Shown here piece by piece: positions 21,418-33,552 of a stretch of 64,000 nt of DNA (position 1 is its first letter; the number at the start of each line of letters is the position of its first letter). The stretch is from contig NC_081408.1 in the NCBI RefSeq assembly GCF_030272615.1, positions 200,036,341 through 200,100,340 of the forward strand, read 5' to 3'. Both the position numbers and the translations under genes were made by a program. The notes below the pieces were generated by a model. The model did not search any database. It was not told the origin of the DNA and saw nothing but the letters and a program-made list of their open reading frames with translations. The DNA is from Cryptomeria japonica. Lineage: Eukaryota; Streptophyta; Pinopsida; Cupressales; Cupressaceae.

Positions 21418-23470
21418 TTATGATGACATGGCTTCGTAAGAAGGTTGAGACCTCATTTCAACAAACATGTCACTATGCAAATGCAATGTTTTTCGAATTT
21501 TTTGATTTTAAAAGGATGATGTATGATATGCAACTAAATGCAACCTAAATAAATGAAAATTCAATCTATGGCAAGAATGCAACCTATGTTTTTGTTGTTT
21601 TTCAAGATCTTGACAAACTTTTTGGAATGCAAATCTAAAAAAGAGACCCTTAGGAAATTGAAATGATGTCTAGACCTTAAAGGACAAAAGGACTAAGTGA
21701 CAATAGGACAAATTGACAATGTCTCACCTATATGCTTGGATACTAAGCTAGGTTTGACAAAAATGACATTGATGACATAAAGACAAAAGTTTGATAAGGT
21801 CAAGACTTCCTAACAATAACTTAGGGTTTATCAAAGATTTGGATTACTCAAGTATAACAAAACCTAGTTTTGACACTATATGCAAAGGGACAATTACTAT
21901 GCAAATGACCCTAATATGATATGATAATGACCTAAGCTTGATGAAGAGACCTAGGGTATGCAAATGCAAATGTATGACAATGGTATTACTCTAATGCAAG
22001 AGGACACATGCAAATGGATGACCCTTATTGATATGCAAAGGAGTATGACCTAGGTGAAACCTAACCTTCGTAGTTGACAATGACTTTGCAAAATGCAAAC
22101 CTAAGATGAACCTAAATCTAAGTGACATGAATATTGAGACAAGATTTTGAAAAATGTTTGACAACCATGTTCGAAGATGTTTTGAACTTTTTTGGATGAA
22201 ATACTCTTGTGTTTAACCTTGTTTTGAATCAATTTGTCTTGTTTTTGAAATGAGATGCAATTCAACTTTTGACAAGCAAAAAAGACAAGATATTTCAACT
22301 TAGACTCAATACAATCATGCTCATTCACACATTTCTTATGGTAGGCAAGGACATTAGGTGCTTGAGAGGTAGACTCATTATGAGATTCAAGGAGAATACA
22401 TAGATGCTTGACCCCACGGGCTCCCCTCCACGGCACTCACTTCTCAGGGCAGCCAAGCATCAGTCCCCATGGAAATCTCCCCATGGCAAACTTAGTATCT
22501 CTTCCAAGTACCCAAACTTGTCCTTCTCAAGCAACTAGAAGGATTTTTGGCCTCTAAATACAAGCTATTTAGTAAGGATTTATGTTAAGCATTACTCCTT
22601 GGTGTCACGCAAGCATGATTGAGACATAGGCCCACCAAGATACCAAACAAATGTAGTCGCGCAAGCATGATTTAGACCATGAGGCCCTACTTAGATGCTG
22701 ATATGAGAAAGAGTCCAAGGGTCATCACTTCCCAAGTAACTACAATTCCCACATAACCCTTCCTTCAAAGCTTTCACTCATTAGGTATTTATTTATAGTG
22801 AGTTAGAATGCCAAGGTATTCTAGCCATACTCACTTTGGGTCATTCCCTTCTCGTGATTGTCACTTGCTTGCAAAAGAAAATGGTCAGGAAGGCAGGCCC
22901 TCTAAAGGTGACACATAATCAAAACATGAGCATGGTATCGAAGATGTGGATTTCTGATCACCCTAAGAAGGATGAGAGAATACTCTCCTACTCCAATGTC
23001 AAACTCAATAATCAAAGAAAACATAGATACATTCCATCCTATTTAGAAATCATAGTAGGTGCCTAAATATTAATTACAAATACAAAGTTTAGTTGTACTC
23101 CAAGGCAACCTGCAAAACCCAAGTCAGAAGTTTGATATATTTAGTCTTTGACTATCGAACCTGCATAAAATGTGTTAGTAGTTTCATTTGTTGTATTTGC
23201 CATGCGTAATGCCAAAACCAAAAAGTAGAAACAAAATGCAAAACAGAACAATTTGCAAGTAAAAACACTGCTTTTTTACCTGTGTTTCTGGACTTACATA
23301 GGTGCAGAATGCCTGACATAGGCGCAGATTGTCTCACACAGGCACAAATTGTCCTTGACATAGGCGCAAAATGCTTGACACAGGCGCAGAAGTTCCCAAA
23401 AAACCCTGCATTACACTATTTCTTAGGTTTTTAACCTGGAAATCAACTCAAAAGCATGATTAGGGGGTTA
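21418..23470 (-). other. E4 untranslated leader
   Basis: About 2 kb between the primer-binding site and the sense ORF. No coding motif in either strand. There are CAAATGCAAATG-type short repeats at 21860-22090, and a less AT-rich patch (GGGCTCCCCTCCACGGCACT) at about 22400-22500. Long leaders are usual in large non-autonomous plant LTR elements. Confidence 0.55.
23296..23395. repeat. Tandem array, GACATAGGCGCAGAATGC-type units
   Basis: Five imperfect copies of a unit of about 20 bases (CATAGGTGCAGAATGCCTGA, CATAGGCGCAGATTGTCTCA, CACAGGCACAAATTGTC and so on). Related CACAGGTGCAGG and AGCGCAGG words occur at 14205-14250 near the other end of E4. Confidence 0.75.
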
Positions 23471-23494
23471 GTTCATGTCAGGTTCACCAATTAA
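23471..23494 (-). other. E4 primer-binding site (proposed)
   Basis: The minus strand reads TTAATTGGTGAACCTGACAT directly after the 5' LTR end. The E10 equivalent is TTTTGGTGAACCTGACGT. It is not the initiator-Met site used by the other elements here; I could not assign the tRNA. Confidence 0.65.
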
Positions 23495-24910
23495 TGTAGC
23501 TAGGAATCTGGAAATCATCAAAGCAAGTAGTATTAATAATCTAGCTCAACCACGAAAGCTCAAATGCAATGATCAATCCTAAACACACTCAATAAAGACA
23601 TGAAAACTAAGCAAACCAAATGCAGACTTGAATGTCTCTTTCATGTGGCTCCATTGTCCTTCCTTCTTCTTCAAATAGACTTGTTTCTGGATCTCACCTA
23701 CTAGTGCATAAGCATGATATGAAAGCAAGTAGACAAGATTGTAGCGCAAGAATACTCGAAGTGTGATTGATTCGACTAGGTAGTAGTTCGAAAAAGTGAT
23801 TAGTTGGGATTGAAGAAATTCATCCAATTTATAGACAAATTGGAGAAAAGATCAAATTAGCATGAAGAGATTCGAATGGCAATTGCAAATCAAGAATGTC
23901 AATTATGACAAATTATGACAAATTTGCACTTTCTATGCAAGATTGATTGATTGATAATTATGACAAAATTATGACAAATTTCTATGTCAAAATTGATTGA
24001 TTGTCAATTATGACAAATTATGACAAATTTCTATGTCAAAATTGATTGATTGTCAATTATGAAAAATTATGACAAATTGAAATGTCATTCCCATGAAATT
24101 AGGAGAAAAATAGGAGAGAATTTAAAAATAGATGAAATAGAAATTAGGAAATTAGGAATTAGGAATTAGGAATTAGAAATTGATGAAAAATTAGGAAATT
24201 AGGAATTAGGAGAAATTAGGTAAACCAATTAATAATTTGTCATTTATTAATTAATTCACAAAAAGAGGAATAATTAGTTAGCCAATTAAATAAACATTTA
24301 ATTGTGACACGAAGATCTAGGATAAATAAATAAATTATTTAACCTAGAGGGAGAAATGACAAATAGGGTTAAATGAATAAAATCATGAAACCCTAAAAGA
24401 TGAATTAGAAAATGCAAGAATGACAATTAGGTCTTGACAAAAGATAATTGATATCGATTCAATTTGATTTTGAATTGATAAATGACCAATGCGATAAATG
24501 ATTTGATTGATAAATGCGCCAATTGACGAGGAACAATAACTAATTGATTCAAATTGACATGATTGAGAAAGACGACGATCGATGACAAATCGATCGCATG
24601 ATGGCAAGATTGATAAGAGGACAAAACCCTAATTAGGATTGACGATGTCCAAAATGATGACAAATGAATACACACATTAATGCGACAGGATAAGATTGAC
24701 CAAAATCATGACAAATATTGTTATCAACAAGACCAAATCGAAAGCGAGACAAATGAAGAATGCAGAAGAAGGACTCGATGCTTGTAAATGATAAAGACCA
24801 AGTACGCAACATAGAAGAAATGTTAATGCGACGCAAGAACCTTAGAATAAGGCAATGCGCAAATGTTAAAGTATGATTCCACAAGCGTTGACCATTTTTA
24901 GGTGTCTACA
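23495..24910 (-). repeat. E4 5' LTR
   Basis: 1416 bases, partner of 12063-13502. On the minus strand it starts TGTAGACACCTAAAAATGG and ends CTAGCTACA before the PBS. Contains the same ATGACAAATT and GAATTAG arrays as the other LTR. Confidence 0.92.
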
Positions 24911-24915
24911 CTATC

Positions 24916-25080
24916 AAGTATAACTTTTTGAAGGAGAAGGTGGAAGCAAATGAAGTTAGACTAGTTTATGTGAACACTAAAAAGTAGATTGCAGATATTT
25001 TCACTAAACCTTTATCCAAGGAATCATTTGAGTACCTGAGAGATGGATTGGGGGTTTCTTCCCCTTTGACAGAGACTTGA
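24916..25080 (+). pseudogene. E2 copia RNase H C-terminus
   Basis: The last part of E2 pol after the E4 insertion: KYNFLKEKVEANEVRLVYVN, then a stop (TAG, probably for CAG), then IADIFTKPLSKESFEYLRD, ending TGA at 25078-25080. This is the usual end of copia polyproteins and matches the 3' end of E6 and E8 pol. Confidence 0.85.
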
Positions 25081-25403
25081 TTGATGCAATTTGACATCAA
25101 TCCGACATGTAATATCTAAGATACTATTCATTCTGAGACTGACGTGGGATGCTACTGCTCAGGGGGAATAGTCATCTTGAGATTCAGAGGCTTATGTTTT
25201 TACTCTAATATTTTTGGCATTGATGTCAAAGGGGGAGAGATATTGATGTGAAAAAGTTAAAGAAAGAAAAATTCAGAGCATTAATCATAGTGGGAGAGAT
25301 ATTGATTATTGGTCGTCTTCCATAGGGGGAGACATGTTTGGCATTTCTTGGTACTTAGATGTTTTTCACATTTAGTGTTTCCATCAATGCCAAAGGGGGA
25401 GAT
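25081..25403 (+). other. E2 3' untranslated region with repeated G-rich tracts
   Basis: Non-coding, between the pol stop and the 3' LTR. It holds five polypurine-like tracts: CAGGGGGAATAG, CAAAGGGGGAGAGA, AGTGGGAGAGA, ATAGGGGGAGAC and, next to the LTR, CAAAGGGGGAGA (25391-25402), the presumed functional PPT. Confidence 0.7.
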
Positions 25404-26550
25404 TTTTGGCCATTTGATGGAATTTATTATGTGTTGTATTGATGTTTTGTCATTGATGCCAACACTAGTTATTTGGATGCTTTACCGACACCCTTCTGGT
25501 CTTGGTGGGTTAAGTGGTTTTTGATTAAATTGGATTCAGTATGATCCAAAAATCTCTGGTATGATCTGGTGATAGAATTGGCTTGTTCATGATACTTATA
25601 CTCATATTTGGTCAGTTGGTTTTGGTCTAGAGATCAGATGCTATCCTTCTTTCTTAGAAGCTTGGTTTCTAATTCCAACAAGGGTTTCATCGACTGAGCT
25701 TTTGATGAAGATCTTTAATGAATTGGTTAAGTGATACTAGTGTAGCTTCTGATAGAGTTTCAGGATGTTGTTCCTGATCATGTTTGAGACTTGGTGTTTG
25801 GAGATCATTGCTGAAGTGTGTGGACCTATACTTGGTCCCAATTGATCTAGGTTATGGACCATCATTAATGTAACATGTGGATAGGACCTATTGATGTATT
25901 TTCATGATGTCTTATGTATTAATATTACTCTTTTGGTCTAAGGCTGATATGGTTTGTAATTATGTAATTAGTCTATTGTCTAGTGGCTAACCAAATTGTT
26001 TATGGTTGAGGGTTTGTATATATAGATGTAAGATCTCATTGTAGATCATCATGGTTAATGTAAGAGGTCATGGTCAAGGGATGTAATTTGTGAATAATGT
26101 AATATCATTCAAGAAGAGGAGTTGGTAGATCATTGGAGATTGAACTGGGTTTATGTAAGAGGATTTAGTCTTCCTATATTGAGCTTAACTAGAACTATAC
26201 TTAGGCATAGGAGATGTTATCTTTTATAGTTTAACACTTCTCTAGATTGTATTCTAGATTTGTATGTGGTCAATGAGACTCCTTTTGTGATGAGTAGTGT
26301 TCTCTAGGCTATTGGCATTCCTGGAAGTGCACGCCCCTTCATTGTAATTCACATACTTACTACAAAAGTATTATCTAGTTGTGGAGAGGCTTCCCACCAT
26401 GGTTTTTCCCTTTAGCGGGTTTTCCAGATACAAATCTTGGTGTTGTGTGAATGGATTTTATTCTGTGATTATTGTTTATGCTTTTATGGATTAACTGTTA
26501 TTCTAGTATTATTGTTTTGGGTTCCAGTATCAAAGTATATTGAATTCTTC
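25404..26550 (+). repeat. E2 3' LTR (3' end truncated)
   Basis: Partner of 1323-2540 up to the block around GGGTTCCAGTATCAAAGT (26520-26535), after which the similarity is lost; the CACCCCCCTCTCAC segment present in the left LTR is missing. A TATA box is at 26017-26025. Confidence 0.78.
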
Positions 26551-27502
26551 TAAACTTTGTCCTATTAGGAGCCAAGCCCGTTAAAGCTTTACACAATGTC
26601 CTATTAGGAAAAATTTTTGTTAAAGACCACCCTATCAAGTGATTGATTATAATACCCTGTTAATGGAAATACCCTATTAGGAGTAACCTTGATAGAGGAT
26701 TTAAAAATCCAAGCTAAAGGATCACTTGGTTAGAGGATTTAGAGAACACCAAGCCTTTTATAGCTTATGCAGATAAGAAATTTAATTGTTGTAATTGTTA
26801 GAGAACAACAGGGTATATCTTGATCTAGTAAATAGTACTATCTTCTTGATCATATATTTTTCATGCTCCTATCTACCTTCAAACATTTTACAGATACTCC
26901 TTCTGGTTTGACAATCAATCACACCGACACAACCAAAATTGTCAACACTAAAATAAAACAACTCATCAACCTTATAGGCAAAACAATAGGTCAGTAACAC
27001 ATCACAAACCTAAGATCTCATAGACATTACAAATGAAAATGGGTTCAAACATGACCATTAGATTACATATTAATCATTGCACATTATCCTAAACAACTTG
27101 ACCGCTCCTTGATCACCGCTCATCGAAACCTGTAACTCATCATGTGGTTTACACTTCATGCAATGGTCTTTTGATTCCCAAGATAAAATAATTATCTCTA
27201 CTCACCAAAAAATAATTTGAAACTCATCACATGCAATAATGAATACATGGCATAATCATCACCAATCACCATTTGATCATAGAAAAACACAAATCAATAC
27301 AACTAATTCACCAAGCTCCATCGGTTAGGGTTTGGTACATTTAATAAGTAGATTTATTGCTTGATTACACTATTACAATACTAATACCGGTTTCCATTAC
27401 TTTCTCAACTACCGGTTGCATAACAATTCCATTACCAGTTACAATTGACATCAATGATGATACTAAAACTTCATTAATGCAATCTTCAATCAAATGCCAA
27501 TA
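26551..27502 (-). repeat. E1 copia 5' LTR, outer part
   Basis: Contains the CCTATTAGGAG repeats (26562, 26602, 26691) that follow the region seen at 944-1322 in other copia LTRs of this orientation, and ends at 27502 in AATCAAATGCCAATA, the minus-strand TGTTGGCATTTGATT-type LTR start (here TATTGGC). With 944-1322 this makes an LTR of about 1.3 kb split by E2. Only 19 bases separate it from E5. Confidence 0.5.
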
Positions 27503-27897
27503 GTGCAACTATTGATAATGTTGTTAATTCCAACCAGTGTTGAGAGGGGAGGGGTGAATCAACACTATACCAATTAATATAGATTTAACCTTAATCAAAA
27601 CTTCTTATTCAAACTTAACACTTATCAGTATAAGTAGTGTTGATAAGAAACATACACACAAGAATGCAACACAAAATACTACCAAGATTTATCATGTGGA
27701 AACCCAAATAGGAGAAAACCATGGTGTGCGTAGAAACTTAGAAAATTTGCACTCTTCTGGAGTATGCCTAGTGAGGAGACATCCCTATTAGGAGATTACA
27801 AAGGAACTATTAGTTGCCACCTAGTTCAGGGATTTACTTTAAGGCTTGTTAGAACCTTTACCCTATTAGAGGTAGTCTTGTTAAAGGAATTAGGATC

Positions 27898-29126
27898 TGT
27901 TAGACAGTTCAAATAACTTGAAGACAACTGAGAGGGGAGGGGGGTGAATCAGTTGTCACAAATTACTGAAACTATTAGCAATTAAAACTTTAATACTGCA
28001 ACCCAAAACATTAATACCGGAATGCTTAAACCAAATAGAAGAATAGCAGTTAAACCAATTAATCATAAACCATAATCACATAATAAAATCCATCGACATG
28101 ACACCAAGTTTATATGTGGAAAACCCAGTAAAGGGAAAAACCATGGTGGGAAGCATACCATAGTAAGATAATACTTCTATAGTAAGTATGTGAATTATAA
28201 TGAAGGGGCATCAACTTGGAAAAAAGGCCAATATCCTAGAGCACACTGCTCATCACAAAAGGAGTCTCACTGACTACATACAAATCCATACTACAATCTG
28301 AAGAAGTATTGAACTACAAAAGATAACATCTCCTATGCCAGAATATAGTTCCTGTTAAGTTCAATACTAGAGGACTTAATCCTCATACTTAAACCAAATT
28401 TGATCTCTAAGGATCTATCAACTCCTCTTCTTGAATTATATTACATTATTCTCACATTACAATCCTTGACCATGACCTCTTACATTAACCATGATGATCT
28501 ATAATGAGATCTTACATCTATATATACAAACCCTCAACCATAAACAATTAGGTTGGCCACCAGACAATAAACCAATTACATAATTACAAACCATGTTGGT
28601 CTTAGACCAAAAAAATAATATCAAACACATAAGACATCTTGAAAATACATTTAGAGGTCCAATCCACACATTACATTAAAGCTGGTCCATAACCTAGATC
28701 AACTGGGACCCAGTATAGGTCCACACGCTACATAAATGATCTCCATCCACAAAGTCTCAAACATGATTGCCAACAACATTGTGAAACTCCACCAGAAGTT
28801 GCACCAACACCACTTATGCAATTTATCAAATATCTTCATCAAAAGCTCTACTGGTGAAACCCTCGCCGAAATGATAAACTAAGCTTTTAAGAAAACGGGA
28901 TAACATCTGATCACTAGACCAAAACCAACTGACCAAATATGATCATAAGTATTATGAACAACCCAATTCCATCACCAAACCATACCAGAGCCTACTAGAT
29001 CATTCTAGATCCAAATCAACCAAAAACCACTCAACCTATTGAGACCACAAGGGTGTCTATAAAGCATCCAAACAGCTAGTGTTGGCATAAATGCAACACA
29101 TAATAAATTCCACCCAATGGCCAAGA
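27898..29126 (-). repeat. E6 3' LTR
   Basis: 1229 bases. On the minus strand it starts TCTTGGCCATTGGGTGG (TGTTGG expected) after a PPT and ends TGTCTAACA. TATA plus ATGTAAGATCTCATT block on the minus strand near 28521. Pairs with 33553-34793. Confidence 0.88.
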
Positions 29127-29447
29127 ATCTCCCCCTTTGGCATTGATGGTAACACTAGATGTGAAAAACATATAAGTACTAAGAAATGCCAAACAAGTCA
29201 CCCCCAATGGAAGACAACCAACAATATCCTCCTTTGACCTTTTTCTTTTTCTTTCTTTCTCTTTTTCACATCAATCTCTCCCCCTTTGACATCAATGCTA
29301 GAAACCTGAAAAAAAATATCAAATAAAGAACATAAACCACTGAATTACAAAGCTGAATACTCCCCCTAAGAAGTAGCATCCCACATCAGTGTTAGAATGA
29401 ATAGTATCTTTGATAGTTCATGTCGGACTAATGCCAAACCACATCAA
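29127..29447 (-). other. E6 3' untranslated region with repeated G-rich tracts
   Basis: Non-coding. On the minus strand it carries CTTAGGGGGAGTAT, TCAAAGGGGGAGAGATTG, a weaker CAAAGGAGGATATTG and, against the LTR, CAAAGGGGGAGAT (29128-29140), repeating the pattern of E2 and E8. Confidence 0.65.
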
Positions 29448-31030
29448 TCAAGTCTCTACTAGAGGGGTAGAAACTCCCAATATGTCTCTCAGGTACTCAA
29501 ATGGTTCCTTGGGAAATGGTTTAGTGAAAATATCTACAATCTGCTCTTTAATGTTCACATAAACCAGTCTAACTTCATTTTCTTCCACCTTTTCCTTCAA
29601 AAAATTATACTTGATAGATATGTGATTTGTTTTAGAATGAAATACTAGATTCTTTGATATATCAATAGCGATAGAGTTATCACAGTGAATAACTACCGGT
29701 GCATCACAATCCACCTTTATATCCTTCAACATTTGCTTCATCCATAAAACTTGTGTATAGTTAGTAGTAGCAGCAACATACTCAACTTTAGTAGTAGATA
29801 AAAAAGTACATGAATGTTTCTTGTTGATCCATGAAACCAACTTCTTTCGAAGAAAGAAAGCTCCACCAAAAGTTCTCTTCTGGTCATGAACATCTCTAGC
29901 CCAATCAGCATCTATATATGCACATAAAGTAAAGTTATCATCCTTAGGGTACCACAAGGCATATTCATATGTATCTTGCAAGTATCTAAAAATCCATTTC
30001 ATCACAATCTCATGATTTTCTCTAGGATCACTCTGAAATCTTGAAACAATATAAACAACATTCATAATGGCAGGCCTAGTTTGAATCAAGTAAATCAGAC
30101 CTCCGATCATAGATTTGTATCTTGTAGGATTTACCAGTGTAGAAACATCTTTTCTTATCAATTTCTCACTTGTAACCATAGGAGTACTTACCAGTTTAGA
30201 ATCTCCCATACCAAATTTCTTCAACAATTCCTTAGCATATTTAGTTTGATAGATAAAAATACCTTTGTCAGTTTGAGTAATTTGAAAACCTAAGAAAAAT
30301 TTCATTAAACCCATCATCGACATCTCAAATTCTTTCTCCACATTGTTAGAAAATTGTATGCATAACTTATCTTCACCTCCAAAAATAATGCCATCAACAA
30401 ATACTTTAATAATTAGCACATCATCATCAGTGATCTTATAATATAAGTTAATGTCAGCACTACCTTTAGTAAAACAAAACTTGAAAAGATATTTATCCAA
30501 CCTTACATACCAAGCTTCAAGTGCTTGTTTCAATCCATATAAAGCTTTCCTTAACCTACAAACCATATTTGTATTATCTGATAGTGAAAAACCATCAGGT
30601 TGCTCAATATAAACTTCCTCATCAAGATCCCCATTCAAAAATGCACATTTAACATCCATCTGATAAACCTTGTAGTTCTTATAAGCAGCATGGGCAAGAA
30701 ATAATCTTACAACTTCAATCCTATCTATAGGTGCAAAAGTCTCTACATAATTAATTCCTTATGAGAATATCCTTTATAAACCAATCTAACCTTATTCCTT
30801 ATAACTTGACCATCTTCATCCAATTTATTCCTAAAAACCCATTTAGTTACAATAACAGTTTTATTTTTAGGTCGGGGAACCAAGGTCCATGTGTTATTTT
30901 TCTCAATTGATCTAATTCTTCTTCCATAGATTTCAACCAGTATTGATCTTTACACACCTTAATTAATGATACCAGTTCAAATTGTGAAATTAAACATACC
31001 TCATTAGTTGCTAGTGTACTTCTTGTCATC
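29448..31030 (-). pseudogene. E6 copia reverse transcriptase and RNase H
   Basis: An open frame of 403 codons (30659-29448) starts inside the RT at [20 protein letters not shown]; upstream codons to about 31030 continue RT with a stop and a frameshift. Seen: [19 protein letters not shown], and RNase H with DADWARD and ending in DIFTKPFPKEPFEYLRD. The RT active site reads FVDG in place of FVDD (residue about 106), which would remove a metal-binding aspartate. So the longest frame of this element codes for an enzyme expected to be dead. Confidence 0.88.
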
Positions 31031-31239
31031 ACTCCATTTCACTTATCCCTAATGATCTAATCCTTCGCAAAAGTATAGGTAGAGTTCCTCTTCCCTGTTC
31101 TTCTGTTACTATATAATTCTCTAATACTACCGGAGTAACTGGTTCAACACTCTATTTTGGTAAAGGTGCTACTAGTTCAGATATAATCACTTACATTGTC
31201 AGTTCCTTCTCATAAACTCTGATTTCACTTATGTTCAAC

Positions 31240-32500
31240 TCATCTACTTTGACATTAGCACTCTCCACAATTTTCTGCAATCTCTATTTATATTATTTAT
31301 ATACTTTTCTTTCATTAGAATAACTAAGAAATATGCCTTTATCACATCTAGGATCAAATTTCCCAATGATATCATCTCTCCTGATATAACATTTACTACC
31401 AAAAATTCTAAAATACTTAACTATAGGTGTATTGCCAAACCATAATTCATAAGGTGTCTTACTAGTTTCTCCTTTGATATGTACTTTGTTGAATGTATAA
31501 ACCATTGTGCTCACTGCTTCTCTCTAGTAGATATGAGGTAGATTAGTTTCCATCATCATTATTCTAGCAACATCCAAGATAGTTTTGTTCTTCCTTTCCA
31601 CAACTTCATTCTACTGAGGTGTCCGGAGAGCACAAAATTGTCTTCTTATACCATCCTTCTCACAAAAGTTATTAAACTTACCGGATGTGAACTCTCCACC
31701 ATGATCTGACCTCAAACATTTAATCTTCAATCATATCTTAGTTTCAACTTTAGCCTTAAATATTTTAAACTTTTCAAATGAGTCAAATTTTTATTTTAGA
31801 AAAGTAACCCACATCAATCTAGAATAATCATTAGTGATTGTCATGAAATATCTATCACCTTGAAAACTTTTAACTCTATCAGGGCCACACAAATCATTAT
31901 GAATAAGATGAAGAAAATCATTTGGTTTATCTTGTATACTTCTAAAAGAGGTCTGACCTATTTACCTTTTTGACATTCTATATATACCAGATTATAGGGC
32001 TTCTAATCTTAGGTATATCCCTAGCTGCCTTAGTTGAACTAATCTTCACAGTGCAATCAAAATTCACATGTCATAGCCTTTTATGTCATAGCCAACTATC
32101 ATCAATCTATGTAATCAAACATGTTTTCTCACCAGAGTTCAAATGAAATATATTACCTTTAGTCTATGTAACAGTTGCAATCTCCAAACTAGATCTGTTA
32201 ATGAATTTGCATGTTCCATCCTTGAACTATAATTGAAATCCCTTATCTACCAATTATCCTACACTCAAAATATTATGTCTTAGACCTTCAAAATAATAAA
32301 CATTATTAGTGTTGTTCTTACCATCCAATGATATAGTTCCATTTACTTTGATCATACATGCTTTGCCATCTCCAAATATAACTAGACTGCCATCAAATTA
32401 TTGCAAAGATAGAAACTTCCCTTTATCTCGAGTCATATGATGTGAACAACTATTGTCAATTACCCTTTCATCCTTGTCTTAAATTTTAGAAGCAAGTGAC
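31240..32500 (-). pseudogene. E6 copia protease and integrase
   Basis: Minus strand. The protease motif reads VIDNSCSHHMT where DSG is expected (near 32455), a loss at the active site. The pre-integrase block and the integrase core follow, with DLCGP (near 31895), RSDHGGEFTS (near 31700) and ERKNKTILDVA (near 31580), then the 73-codon open stretch 31514-31293 with TPYELWFGNTPIVKYFRIFG. Several TAG/TAA stops interrupt it. Confidence 0.8.
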
Positions 32501-33493
32501 TTCTCTTCCAATGCCATATCATCTTCCTTGATAGATAGGAACACCCATTCCTTCCCATTGTCGGAACCACTAGAAGAGACTTATTTTGGTTCATCATCAG
32601 AATCAATAATGCCTTCGTCATCCGTTATGTAGCATGATTTGTCTCTATTTTTCTTGAACTTATACTTATTTTGATATCTAGGGTCAGTTTTAAATGATCG
32701 TCTAACTCTTTATTTAAATCTTGAATTCCTTTCAGGACATCTAGATGCAAAATGACCAATCTTATTACAAGCAAAACTTTCAAAAGGTGATTTTCCTTCA
32801 TACTTACTTTCTACCAATCCTTTAGGTATTCTTCTAGAAAATAGTGCTTCATGTTTCTCAAACTCATCATGTTCTCTCTTCATATCTTCTAATTCCTTTG
32901 CATATTAATTTTTCCAGTTTTTCTTACCAGTTGTAGATGTCGATGCATGAAAAGTAGGTTTAGACTTCACACTTCCAGAAGGTCCAAATTCTTCAAGCTC
33001 AAAAGTAGATAGTTTCCCAACCAAAGTATCTTTGTTGATAGATGTATTAGCCATTGTTCTCAACTAATTAATAGTAATAGCCTTAATTTTGTAAGATGGT
33101 GGTAGGGCTCTGAGGACTTTAGAAAAAATTTCATCTTCACTCACAGTTCCACCACAACATTGAATTCCCATAACAATCTCATTTACCCTTTACTGATGAT
33201 TTGTTTGTTAATCCCATTATTTGCTGATTAGAAAGTTCACACAAGAGGGCTTCTCTTTCTCTATAATCATTCTCAAGGTCCTTGTCCAGGTTTGTCAGAG
33301 GAGGATTGCTAGATCCCAAATTATAGGGTGTGACACCATTCTGTGTGATCTCCCAAATCTCCTTGCCAAGACATCTCAGATGAATCTCCATTTGAATCTT
33401 CCATACTATGTAGATTATTCCATCAAGCCTTGGAATATCCCTCTCAAAGATAGCTCCAGAAGAACTGGATGAACTTCAACTATTATTTGCCAT
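32501..33493 (-). pseudogene. E6 copia gag
   Basis: Starts at ATG 33493 (MANN, then a serine-rich stretch as in E2) 40 bases after the PBS. Contains QMEIHLRCLGKEIWEIT and EREALLCELSNQQIMGL (open stretch 33391-33179), then decays. The zinc knuckle near 32790-32740 reads SFACNKIGHFASRC: the first cysteine is lost. Stops occur throughout. Confidence 0.8.
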
Positions 33494-33531
33494 AGGATCT
33501 TCCTTAAGCGGTTAAGCTTTTTGTAGAGAGG

Positions 33532-33552
33532 ACCAAAGCTCTGATACCAATT
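33532..33552 (-). other. E6 primer-binding site
   Basis: Minus strand ATTGGTATCAGAGCTTTGGTC, with an exact TGGTATCAGAGC for initiator methionine tRNA, next to the 5' LTR. Confidence 0.85.

Larger units (their letters stand above)
12063..24910 (-). mobile_element. E4: 12.8-kb Ty3-like element, no pol, with antisense plant mobile domain gene
   Basis: Exact target duplication CTATC at 12058-12062 and 24911-24915. LTRs at 12063-13502 and 23495-24910 are nearly identical. Orientation is minus: the minus-strand LTR starts TGTAGACACC; a site reading TTGGTGAACCTGACATGAAC on the minus strand lies at the right LTR, and a polypurine tract AAAGAGGGGCAAAA lies at the left one. Both match the PBS and PPT of E10. 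Internal content: a leader (23470-21418), a long sense frame (21417-18648), non-coding repeats, then a plus-strand plant mobile domain pseudogene (14413-16251). No RT, RNase H or integrase is seen. Tat-lineage Ty3 elements are known to carry extra ORFs, some antisense, which fits. Confidence 0.88.
1323..26550 (+). mobile_element. E2: Ty1/copia retrotransposon, split by E3 and E4
   Basis: A plus-strand copia element with LTRs at 1323-2540 and 25404-26550, a PBS at 2541, gag, protease and integrase to 5058, RT and RNase H in 10469-12057, and the last codons of RNase H at 24916-25080. The order PR-IN-RT-RH defines Ty1/copia. Two later insertions, E3 at 5059-10463 and E4 at 12063-24910, interrupt the pol region; both are bounded by target duplications. 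The left LTR starts TATTGGCC and the right one TTTTGGCC, where TGTTGGCC is expected. The last 85 or so bases of the right LTR are missing or unrecognisable, so that end is uncertain. Confidence 0.85.
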
